From the NCBI RefSeq assembly GCF_027744825.2, contig NC_071351.1, positions 17,745,001-17,809,000 of the forward strand: a DNA stretch of 64,000 nt, in the 5' to 3' direction. Below the pieces are notes generated by a model, which made no database searches, was not told the origin of the DNA, and worked only from the letters and a program-made list of their open reading frames with translations. Below are positions 1 to 7,421 of the stretch, piece after piece. This stretch comes from Synchiropus splendidus. Taxonomy: Eukaryota > Chordata > Actinopteri > Syngnathiformes > Callionymidae. The position numbers and the translations under genes are program-made. Position 1 is the stretch's first letter; every line of letters begins with the position of its first letter.

Positions 1-1
1 C

Positions 2-118
2 ACCGGAAAATCTACCACTATAGTAAAAGTCGAAGGGAACGTACTTACGGGTAAAGATGGCCACAGGTACCACCCCAAGAAACTACGACTTAAGTATAAA
101 AATCAGGATGTAAGCTGA
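2..118 (+). CDS. pol: pol, 3' end (integrase C-terminal tail), partial
   Basis: The frame beginning at base 2 is open from the window edge to a TGA at 116-118, giving 38 residues. It contains a short beta-rich stretch (TTIVKVEGNVLTGKDGHRYHP), then a basic tail with KKLRLKYK. That pattern, a short strand, a turn with GN or DG, an H-x-H-P-like step and a basic end, resembles the SH3-like C-terminal domain that closes retroviral integrases. The place just upstream of the env region supports this. Integrase joins the viral DNA ends to chromosomal DNA in the nucleus. The catalytic core is outside the window, so the call rests on position and a short tail only. Confidence 0.6.
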   Translation, partial: TGKSTTIVKVEGNVLTGKDGHRYHPKKLRLKYKNQDVS

Positions 119-128
119 CCGAGACCAT

Positions 129-1667
129 GTGCCAGGTTGGGTTCAGGGGGTTGGGGAGGACTATGTGAAGATGCTCCCCGACCGAGTCTTCCCAAATAAT
201 GGCCTTTTGGTCATGGCCTGGGATGGTGTTAATCATTCCTGGAAAAAAGGGATTGTTATGCCCTATACTCACCCCACCACCAGTGCTAGATGGTCTAACT
301 ATGAGCCTGGTGACTGTGTCCTTTGTGCTGCGCCCGTTTTTGCCCTAATTTGGTCTGGAGATGCAAAGTACAAGCATGAGCACCGTCCTAAGCGAGCGGA
401 AGTGGGCGCTGAACACTTGATGTGCGGGATTGAATTAATGGGGTCTGCCCCCTTCACGTTTTGCAAATGCTGCTGGGACTCGTGGGGATGTCGATATCAA
501 ATACTACGCAAAGACACCCATTGTGGGCCATGCACCTGTGGCCGACGTAACGGGGTTTGGAATGTGTGCGATACTGGCACCCCCTGGCAGATAAACCCAG
601 CACAGTTCTTGGCGCTGCGGTATCGTTTCCACTCAAACGATCACCTTCCTCAGCCACCGTTTGCTTTACGGGCCAGTGTCATAGATTCTTGGAACTGTCC
701 CATTCTGATATACCAGACTGTGATGACTATTGGCTATGACAAATTGTCATCTAAACAGGAAAAGAAACTCTCAGTCATCCCCAGGGATACCACCATGAAG
801 TGGGAAGACTTTCTCCCTTGGAAGTGGGAGGATGGCTTGCGTTTGTCTGGAGATGGGAGCCTATCCTTGCCAGGCTATAGCCAGAGAGATTGGGAATCCA
901 CCTCCATGGGAAGGTGGTGGACCGAGCAAATATGGCCACAAGATAGAGTGGCTAAGGGGAAAATATTCTGCCCAGACGTGTACAACTACCCGCATTTAAC
1001 CAACAATAAGAGGATTTTTACAACTTCTGGAACCTTGCCCAGGCATGCTAAGGAGGTACAGGAAGCCAGGGTCTCCACTATTGAACGTAACCTTATTCTT
1101 GTTACTGAATGCGGCCCACGTGTAGTGTCTGGGACCGCCCATGTCCTTATCTTGTTCACTGGCTTCATATGGTGCCCGTTGGGGGTCTTCATAGAAGTTG
1201 ACACAAAGGACTTGATGATACTGACTAATGTCTCGATCCCGGTCAGACCTGTAGCAAGGACAAAGGTGACTGGATGGTGGTCAGCCTGGCTGAGGAGGAG
1301 AGCTAAGCTCAGCCGTACTGGATTTACTGAAGCTGTCTTGGATCATGAGATGCCAGGCAGCACGTTTTTCCAGCAGCACCTAGGACCATGCCTGGGAGGT
1401 GCGATTGGTCCAGAGGGGGAGAGGAATAATCCCAAGAACAGTTCGGCTATTATGAACCAATCAGGAGAGATCAAAAAGACGGCGTCGCAAGAACTAATGC
1501 CACCACCCTCTTCTCACCCACAGGATCTTGATAGTCCTGGGTCAGAAGAGGAGGAGGTGCCTAAAGTACGCGATAAAGGCAAGCGACCAGCTAGTGGTAA
1601 GCAATCGCGAATAGCCCTCCTTCTCAAAAGAAGAAAGGGAAAGAAGAATAATGAATTTATGGGATAA
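129..1667 (+). CDS. Unrecognised 512-residue protein encoded between pol and env
   Basis: I do not recognise this protein. The ATG lies 10 nt after the pol stop, and the stop lies 17 nt inside env in another frame. That packing argues for a real viral gene. The N-terminal half is rich in Trp and Cys. A cysteine cluster spans residues 112-147 (C112, C114, C115, C121, C132, C135, C137, C147) and could bind metal or form disulfides. A hydrophobic stretch lies at about 336-355. The last 50 residues hold an acidic run (SEEEE) and then a basic end with KRRKGKKN, which resembles a nuclear localisation signal. Mammalian foamy viruses have no gene here; lentiviruses put vif in this place, but I see no vif motif. 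A role against host restriction or in regulation is only inference from position. Confidence 0.75.
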   Translation: MPGWVQGVGEDYVKMLPDRVFPNNGLLVMAWDGVNHSWKKGIVMPYTHPTTSARWSNYEPGDCVLCAAPVFALIWSGDAKYKHEHRPKRAEVGAEHLMCGIELMGSAPFTFCKCCWDSWGCRYQILRKDTHCGPCTCGRRNGVWNVCDTGTPWQINPAQFLALRYRFHSNDHLPQPPFALRASVIDSWNCPILIYQTVMTIGYDKLSSKQEKKLSVIPRDTTMKWEDFLPWKWEDGLRLSGDGSLSLPGYSQRDWESTSMGRWWTEQIWPQDRVAKGKIFCPDVYNYPHLTNNKRIFTTSGTLPRHAKEVQEARVSTIERNLILVTECGPRVVSGTAHVLILFTGFIWCPLGVFIEVDTKDLMILTNVSIPVRPVARTKVTGWWSAWLRRRAKLSRTGFTEAVLDHEMPGSTFFQQHLGPCLGGAIGPEGERNNPKNSSAIMNQSGEIKKTASQELMPPPSSHPQDLDSPGSEEEEVPKVRDKGKRPASGKQSRIALLLKRRKGKKNNEFMG

Positions 1668-4600
1668 ATTCTGGTATTGGAGAGCTAGGCGCTGGTGGCA
1701 GTTTAAGGCGAGACAACAATTGGCATATAAAGATCAGGCCAAGGATATACAGCACCAGACACCAACTACAATTTCCAGGAAACAAATGAAACGCGACAAA
1801 ATGATCAAGGAATGGGAGAAAACCACTAGGATGTCTCCCTTGAGTCTTTTTATAATTGGAATGCTACTATTTATATTAATATTAGTAATAGCCTCATGGT
1901 CAAATATAGTCTATGAACATATGACCTATACTAGCAGTGTCACCCGACGTTGGAAATTGAAAACAGTACGTTGTAGAAACTGCACCGTCTTGACCCCGGA
2001 TACGAAAGAAATATCTTTGCCAATCGCAACAGATAAAAATGGCACTCAATTTGATCAAGCTCTGTGGATAAAACAAGCAATTGTCTACCTAAATATCCAT
2101 GGAGCTATAAGTGGCACTTGTGAGTATGAGAAACCAAAACTTGATAGTCAGGAAGTGAAGAGTCAGGTGACCGCCAAGACACTTAAACGGAGACGTCGCC
2201 GAAGCGCGGAAAGCCCTGTGGACAAAACTGCCGCACGTCCCACTTGGACAGCTGCTGCTATGTCAATTACCCCCAGTCTGATCAATCAAACGGGAAATAT
2301 TAATGTGATCGAAAATCAAATGGCCAGTAGCATGACTACACCTGAACCTGGAAAAGATACCAGGAATAATGGCACGACAGGAATAGATACTCAGACTACT
2401 TTATCTGCCAGAAATAATGAAGGGAATCTCGGTGCAGCAATGACTGAAAAGAAGACAGTCATGGCCGCATCTCCTATAGATTCCATAATCATGTATACCC
2501 CAACAATGGCCCCTGATCAAATGGAGACTAACATAATCTCAACATCTGATGGCAAAACAGTTGACGTAAATACGATGGCCCCAATGTTCACATCGGAGCC
2601 CGCAGATCCTCACAAGGAAGGCATGGGAGAATGTGATATCCCATTTAAAAGTGTTAACGTGTTAAATTGTGATGAAGGACTCATGGACTGGCTTCTCCAG
2701 GCATCTCAGGCAGCGTATGAGAGGCCGTGTGAATATAAGGCCCAGTGTAAACGGAAGAATCAAACCCTATGCGAATACGACACCTGGAAAGATATAGTAA
2801 CTCATTATGGACCTACCTCCAAGGAATTTGTAACAGTAAAAGTAAAGTTAATCAATCATGAAGAGATGAGACTTTCTGGATGGTCCTTCAATATCAACTC
2901 TGATAAAACCTGTTATTATAAAGTTTTTGCCCAACAAACGAGACGGGGCTGGTCGACGGGAGAAGATAGATATTATATGATGAAAACATGCCAGAAAATA
3001 AATACCACCCATGTGTGGAATGCCCCGCTTATTAGAAGGGTTGAACAATCTATCTATAATAATAGAACATGGGAAGAAGAGCTGTGGACAACCACAGAAG
3101 CATATGGAAATGAAGAATGGGATAAAAGTAATCAAATAGGACAACTCCTGTTAGATATAGCCCCCCTACCTTTTTCAGCTAACTCTGATCCCGACGTGTT
3201 AAACACTGATTCGGCTGACCCTGTTTCTAGAAGAGTTAGAAGAGAGCTGGAGTACACATGTTCTAAAGAAATGTTCCAAAAGGTAGAGACAAAAACCATG
3301 CTAGTGTTACTTAAATCCATTCTTAACACTGTAACCACAGCGAATTCAGCTAAAAGTGAAGGAGAGAAGGAACAACAAGTTAAGTTTTTTCTCTCCATAC
3401 CAGAAGAGACACAATTCGACAATTGTCTTTATTTGATGACAAATGGTTCTAAACCATGGTCGGATGGCAAGTCTCCCCCGGACACCCATTTCGGGGAAGA
3501 GGAGGTTTATCCTAGGTGTCAACCAGGGAAAAATTGCAGAAACAAAGGGCCCAAGAGTGATGAGTATGACACTAGCCCACGAGACACTGGCTTACGTAAT
3601 GTTTATTGGAGGTGGCATCTGTTGACCACCATGAGTGAACAACATAGGGACAAGATTAATGGATCGGGAAAAGAGTACATTGCAGATCAGCATCCAGATA
3701 GTAAATTCTGGAAAATTTGGCTGAAATACCCTGTGGTACAGAGAAGAGTCATGTGGTACAAATTAAGGGCATTGCAAGAAGATGGTATATTATGCCATAA
3801 TAAACAGTTTAATGGTAAAGGAATGGAAGAAGGAAATGACTGTCACAAAGAACCATGTGAGTGCCGAAGGGACCAAATAGGCCTCGCGATCCCTATGATG
3901 ACGCAGCAACCTTGGAAAAACTGGGTCAGAAATAATCAGTCAGTTTGGTGGACTGAAGCTAAGAGATGTTTATCTCAAAAGCTTGGTATAAACATAACTC
4001 ATGTCAAATACGCATATCAGCTCATTAATGAGAAGCCTAACAATACAGAGAATAGGATATTTTATCCTATGAGAGGAAAAGACTGGGCAGAGGCGATGGA
4101 GTATTGTACATCGGACCTACCAGTTAATTTATCCTGCCCAAGCGGCCAACCAACAGGTCAACAACTGAATAGTCATAAACACATTATTCTTCCCACATGT
4201 CTGAACGATAAAGCTAAAAATGATCCGACGGTTTTCTTTAGGGCATGGGAATGGTCACAGTTGGCTGGTCTTATTTTGGGACAAGGATTAGGGTGGAATT
4301 CGTTTGACACAGAAAGTTTAGAAATGCTGATATGGCCACACCTAGTATCGTACGATGAATTACAAACTTCTAGCGATGGAGGAAAAAATACCACTGTGAT
4401 ACATAGGTTCCTTGTAAACCCAGGATTGCCAGATTCCGTGAATCCACTCAACACATTAAGAGGAAAGGTTAGAAACTATGAAGTAAAAGTACAGACTGAG
4501 CAAGGAGAATGGGGATATGATTCAGTATACCAGGAGAATATTACTGAATGGAATAAACCATCTACGGAGGGACTCCAAAATGATGACCAAAGAACGTGGT

Positions 4601-6135
4601 ACGCCGCTCTTAAAGAAGCAACGTTATTGTTTAACCCAAGCCAATTATGGGGCGACATTACTCAAATAAAAGGAGGTAAAAGAACCCCGGGAATGGCCCT
4701 TCGGGATCAATTAGCTAATTATCAAAATTTTTTAAAAAGGAAAGAAGTCTCCTGGAATGACTCCAATGGGGAAGTATCTATACGAGCCTGGCCTCATCTC
4801 GCAATGGAACCACTTCTCATAGAGGCCTCGCCAAAAGATAGTGGACAGAAAAAGGGAAAAGTTGAAGATATATCTACAAGGTACACAGTTACGTTTCTGT
4901 TGCCCGATCATCTGAAGACAGTCAAACAATATTTTAAACAACACCCGGAATGGCGCCACGTAAGAACAATGCAGTCATCATTCCCGTTTGTCCATACTAC
5001 TCTAATGACTACGGAAAGATTTCTGATAGCAGGGCTAGACCTCTTTCAGGTCAATAACACAAGACAAACACAGAGTCAGGTGTTTGATAAAACTGAATTT
5101 AAGAAGACTTGGTTCCCCATTATAAGTAGTGTTCAATATCCACAACTTAGATGGCAACCCCAAGACCCCGAGCATTTTAGTTTAAACGTTACAGGATACC
5201 AAGGGTGTTTCCGAGCACCTAACCTGAAGCCTAAGGCAGTTTATAGTCACGACTCTAATCCATGTGACCCACATCAGTGGGGTTATATCCCGTGCAATAG
5301 TTCTGAATGTTTTAATGGGTTCCAAGTAGCCAAACAACTAAAAAGAGAGCATGAATCCTATTTTACTACTAGGTGGGGAACACACGGTATATTGTTGAAT
5401 AATAGGGAAAAAATGTGTGGACGGCTTGGGATACATGTAGCCATACCACACTGGCCGAAAGTGGCTGCTCCGATTGGGCTTTTAGAAAGTATAAATCCAG
5501 GGTTCCTCATGTATAATCGATATGAAACATATCGAGATCAACTATGTAACAAAGACAGAGTGTATGCAAAATCACAGACACATGTTTTTGAATTGGATGA
5601 TATTATCCTATCAAAGATGACATACAGTAATTCATCTCCCTGGTACATTCCAAAAGGAGAGAGAAGCTGCGTATATGAGGAATATAGTGCCCCTGAGATC
5701 AATATAACCAAGGACCCATATGCCTGTGAGAAATTAAACGATTATTGGCATGTTGTACGTGACTTTCGGAAGAAAGTACCGACGGCAGGATGGCTAGGAT
5801 TTTTTGGAATGATGTCGGAAGCTATGATGTATGGAATAGGACAGGGAGTTGTAGATACAGCGGCAGCTGTGTGGGAAATTATCGAATTTATATGGTGGTA
5901 CCTAAAATGGATACCGCTTGTATTAGCGATCCTCGTAGCTCTCGCCGTAATCTCTAAAGTAGTCACTTTATGTCGGTGCCTTAATAGTATATGCTGCTAT
6001 CCGTGCCGTGCAGTCCAAAGACGAAAAGGAAGACAAGAGAAAGAGTTCTTGAGAAAGGCTCTTCGAGATGTCAAAGAAGAAATAAAGAAAAAGAAGCAAG
6101 AAAAGTGGAAAAAAGTCAATGGACAAGGGGTATAG
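1651..6135 (+). CDS. env: Env-like glycoprotein precursor, spumavirus-type leader, 1494 residues
   Basis: Envelope precursor for receptor binding and fusion. The N-terminus has about 60 cytoplasmic-type residues with Trp-rich clusters (W4, FWYW, RRWW), then a membrane segment at about 64-82. This matches the foamy Env leader, whose Trp motif contacts Gag. A polybasic furin-type site ends at R184. A Cys-free, Thr/Ser/Met-rich stretch runs from 185 to 327, before the first ectodomain Cys at 328. A second furin-type site, RRVRR, ends at R531. The ectodomain has about twenty N-x-S/T sites and many Cys. Near the C-terminus a Gly-rich, amphipathic stretch (about 1380-1410) leads into a membrane anchor (about 1411-1435), a Cys-rich patch (possible palmitoylation) and a long Lys/Arg-rich tail of about 55 residues. 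It is much longer than mammalian foamy Env (about 980-990). The residues after R531 are not hydrophobic, so the fusion peptide cannot be placed. The start overlaps the upstream ORF by 17 nt. Confidence 0.85.
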   Translation: MNLWDKFWYWRARRWWQFKARQQLAYKDQAKDIQHQTPTTISRKQMKRDKMIKEWEKTTRMSPLSLFIIGMLLFILILVIASWSNIVYEHMTYTSSVTRRWKLKTVRCRNCTVLTPDTKEISLPIATDKNGTQFDQALWIKQAIVYLNIHGAISGTCEYEKPKLDSQEVKSQVTAKTLKRRRRRSAESPVDKTAARPTWTAAAMSITPSLINQTGNINVIENQMASSMTTPEPGKDTRNNGTTGIDTQTTLSARNNEGNLGAAMTEKKTVMAASPIDSIIMYTPTMAPDQMETNIISTSDGKTVDVNTMAPMFTSEPADPHKEGMGECDIPFKSVNVLNCDEGLMDWLLQASQAAYERPCEYKAQCKRKNQTLCEYDTWKDIVTHYGPTSKEFVTVKVKLINHEEMRLSGWSFNINSDKTCYYKVFAQQTRRGWSTGEDRYYMMKTCQKINTTHVWNAPLIRRVEQSIYNNRTWEEELWTTTEAYGNEEWDKSNQIGQLLLDIAPLPFSANSDPDVLNTDSADPVSRRVRRELEYTCSKEMFQKVETKTMLVLLKSILNTVTTANSAKSEGEKEQQVKFFLSIPEETQFDNCLYLMTNGSKPWSDGKSPPDTHFGEEEVYPRCQPGKNCRNKGPKSDEYDTSPRDTGLRNVYWRWHLLTTMSEQHRDKINGSGKEYIADQHPDSKFWKIWLKYPVVQRRVMWYKLRALQEDGILCHNKQFNGKGMEEGNDCHKEPCECRRDQIGLAIPMMTQQPWKNWVRNNQSVWWTEAKRCLSQKLGINITHVKYAYQLINEKPNNTENRIFYPMRGKDWAEAMEYCTSDLPVNLSCPSGQPTGQQLNSHKHIILPTCLNDKAKNDPTVFFRAWEWSQLAGLILGQGLGWNSFDTESLEMLIWPHLVSYDELQTSSDGGKNTTVIHRFLVNPGLPDSVNPLNTLRGKVRNYEVKVQTEQGEWGYDSVYQENITEWNKPSTEGLQNDDQRTWYAALKEATLLFNPSQLWGDITQIKGGKRTPGMALRDQLANYQNFLKRKEVSWNDSNGEVSIRAWPHLAMEPLLIEASPKDSGQKKGKVEDISTRYTVTFLLPDHLKTVKQYFKQHPEWRHVRTMQSSFPFVHTTLMTTERFLIAGLDLFQVNNTRQTQSQVFDKTEFKKTWFPIISSVQYPQLRWQPQDPEHFSLNVTGYQGCFRAPNLKPKAVYSHDSNPCDPHQWGYIPCNSSECFNGFQVAKQLKREHESYFTTRWGTHGILLNNREKMCGRLGIHVAIPHWPKVAAPIGLLESINPGFLMYNRYETYRDQLCNKDRVYAKSQTHVFELDDIILSKMTYSNSSPWYIPKGERSCVYEEYSAPEINITKDPYACEKLNDYWHVVRDFRKKVPTAGWLGFFGMMSEAMMYGIGQGVVDTAAAVWEIIEFIWWYLKWIPLVLAILVALAVISKVVTLCRCLNSICCYPCRAVQRRKGRQEKEFLRKALRDVKEEIKKKKQEKWKKVNGQGV

Positions 6136-6539
6136 CTAGGTTTGGGTTAGGCATCCCACTTATGTATTAAGGTACTGGACACGAAAGTGCCTGAGGGGGA
6201 AGTAAATAAGGAAAATCTTAGGATGAAAATCAAAATTTTAACCTGAGTGTTAGGCATCATTTTAATAATATTAATATTACTTAACTTCAAAGTTACCCAG
6301 TTCTCCTAAAGAGAGGACTGGTGTTGAAGGATGGACAGTACACCGTGTAAAATCATAGTTACTTAGAGTTCTCTTAAAACTCTCAGAGGGTGAAGAGAGA
6401 GAGAGATCAAAAGTTACCACTGTAATAACAGAAAATTACATCTTAATCAGTACCAAAGTATTAGTTTACGATATCAATTCAGGATTGATTAAAATGAGAA
6501 CTAAATGACACAAATTCACAGAGCAATGTACTACGCTTC
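6136..6539 (+). other. Spacer after env, no convincing ORF; two short hairpins
   Basis: This AT-rich stretch of about 400 bp lies between the env stop and the first small ORF. I find no ORF of useful length. It has a purine-rich patch (TGAGGGGGAAG, about 6191-6201) that resembles the 3' polypurine tract, a (GA)n run near 6395-6405, and two stem-loops described separately. It would suit an internal promoter, a splice acceptor region or an RNA export element, but nothing here proves any of these. Confidence 0.5.
6297..6321 (+). other. Stem-loop in the post-env spacer
   Basis: Arms 6297-6305 and 6313-6321 pair over 9 bp with one G-U, around a 7-nt loop. A second, weaker hairpin lies downstream at 6365-6383 (6-bp arms AGAGTT and AACTCT, 7-nt loop). 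Function unknown. Confidence 0.35.
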
Positions 6540-6749
6540 ATGGCTTTTACCCACAATTATATTAAAATGCCCATAAAGTGTTTAAAGACAGCACGGAACC
6601 AGACAATAGTTTGGACTCTCTTCTGGATGACATGGGCGTGTATTGGAGCAGATGCACTGACGTTCCGTCTACGTCAACAGGAGACTCAAGGTAATGCCTC
6701 CATCCGCAAGCACATAAAAAGAGCTGCGCAGCAAGTATCTCACGTTTAG
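6540..6749 (+). CDS. Small ORF, 69 residues, possible membrane or signal-anchored peptide
   Basis: The ATG at 6540 opens 69 codons. I do not recognise the product. A basic N-terminal part (residues 9-19) is followed by a hydrophobic, Trp-rich stretch (about 22-40, with VWTLFWMTWACIGA) and then a polar, basic end. It looks like a signal peptide or a single membrane anchor with a short outer part. It ends 11 nt before the next ORF. It could instead be the first exon of a spliced product, or chance coding over regulatory DNA: the CRE-like pair and the TATA-like sequence lie inside it. Confidence 0.4.
   Translation: MAFTHNYIKMPIKCLKTARNQTIVWTLFWMTWACIGADALTFRLRQQETQGNASIRKHIKRAAQQVSHV
6658..6720 (+). 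promoter_or_regulatory. Candidate internal promoter: inverted CRE pair plus TATA-like box
   Basis: TGACGT at 6658-6663 and its reverse complement ACGTCA at 6671-6676 form an inverted pair with a 7-nt spacer. CATAAAAA follows at 6713-6720, which would start transcripts at about 6745, just before the ATG of the 147-codon ORF at 6761. Foamy viruses have an internal promoter near the env 3' end that drives the accessory genes, and the same TGACGT core recurs in the U3 of this LTR. The assignment is inference. A second TATA-like sequence (TTATATAGG, 7289-7297) upstream of the 663-codon gene is an alternative. Confidence 0.35.
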
Positions 6750-6760
6750 TCGCACTGAAC

Positions 6761-7204
6761 ATGGCAAGCAACCAGACGAACACCACCGGGTATCACCCAG
6801 AGAGTCCTCCCCAGGCAGGGACAGATTTTATTGATCTTGCGATGCTGTCCATTTTGCAAGTAATATTTGTTCCTCCATTGCATAAACAAAAGACGTGCCT
6901 TGGGTGCATCCTCGGGTTAATAGTAGGGTGCATTCGTTTTTTCGTTAGAAAAGCATCCCCTTTACATGCCTCGTTCAGCCTCATTGGATGCGCGGGTTTA
7001 AATTTAAGCCCTCAGAGACCATGGCTTTGGCCGACCGCGGTCACCATAGTATACGTACTGGACAGTCTGTACACCGAATTGGCCCTTTTGTTTTGCATAG
7101 GTTCTCAGTGTACCTATTGCATTATAGCAGGAACGGCGATATATTTCATACTCATAGGTTTATTGCTGACATTAATTTGGTCAACCCTGGGGGGCAGCAC
7201 TTAA
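6761..7204 (+). CDS. Small multi-pass membrane protein, 147 residues, unrecognised
   Basis: The ORF starts 11 nt after the previous stop. The short polar N-terminus carries two possible N-glycosylation sites (N4, N7). Hydrophobic segments lie at about 23-40, 46-62, 91-113 and 120-140, with a weaker one at about 68-82, so four membrane passes are likely. Several Cys lie in or beside the membrane segments. The segment with Y98, D101 and E106 holds charges that would be unusual in a simple anchor. Size and hydrophobicity are like a viroporin or other small viral membrane protein, but I see no family motif. It could also derive from a captured host gene. The regular hydrophobic pattern makes chance coding unlikely. 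Confidence 0.6.
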   Translation: MASNQTNTTGYHPESPPQAGTDFIDLAMLSILQVIFVPPLHKQKTCLGCILGLIVGCIRFFVRKASPLHASFSLIGCAGLNLSPQRPWLWPTAVTIVYVLDSLYTELALLFCIGSQCTYCIIAGTAIYFILIGLLLTLIWSTLGGST

Positions 7205-7216
7205 TCTTACTGCGCA

Positions 7217-7384
7217 ATGGATAATTCTGATGATATGGATTCTGTTCAAAAAGTTAGCTGGAGGAACTTCTTTGTATGTCTCTGTGTTTTATATAGGTTA
7301 CCTGATGGGGACTTGTTACCCCATAAAGATATGGAAAACTTCGAACAGCATAAGGCTGTTTGGGATGGCGTCTACTGTTCGTAG
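7217..7384 (+). CDS. Small ORF, 55 residues, acidic N-terminus
   Basis: The ATG at 7217 lies 12 nt after the stop of the membrane-protein ORF, and the stop is a TAG at 7382-7384. The product begins MDNSDDMDS and has a short hydrophobic centre (FFVCLCVLY) and a polar end. It is too short for firm judgement. It could be a true peptide, an upstream ORF that tunes translation of the 663-codon gene, or an exon joined by splicing to the acceptor near 7420. Confidence 0.3.
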   Translation: MDNSDDMDSVQKVSWRNFFVCLCVLYRLPDGDLLPHKDMENFEQHKAVWDGVYCS

Positions 7385-7400
7385 ACCTTCTCAGAATTGA

Positions 7401-7421
7401 CATTTTGTAATGTTTCTACAG
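7401..7421 (+). promoter_or_regulatory. Candidate 3' splice site upstream of and inside the accessory gene start
   Basis: A T-rich tract ends in TTTCTACAG followed by G, with the cut after 7420. The ATG at 7410 lies inside this tract, so a message spliced here would lose it. The next in-frame ATG is at 7518 (residue 37), followed by EPLDPG. The first 36 residues may therefore be absent from a spliced product, or an upstream exon may supply the start. Confidence 0.4.

Noticed and set aside
2848..5966. Antisense ORFs of 60-98 codons opposite env
   Set aside because: They are shadows of the sense frame with no sign of their own expression. A spumavirus-like antisense gene is not established.
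6988..7224. 78-codon + strand ORF overlapping the membrane-protein ORF
   Set aside because: It is in another frame inside the 147-codon ORF and has no hydrophobic pattern or motif of its own.
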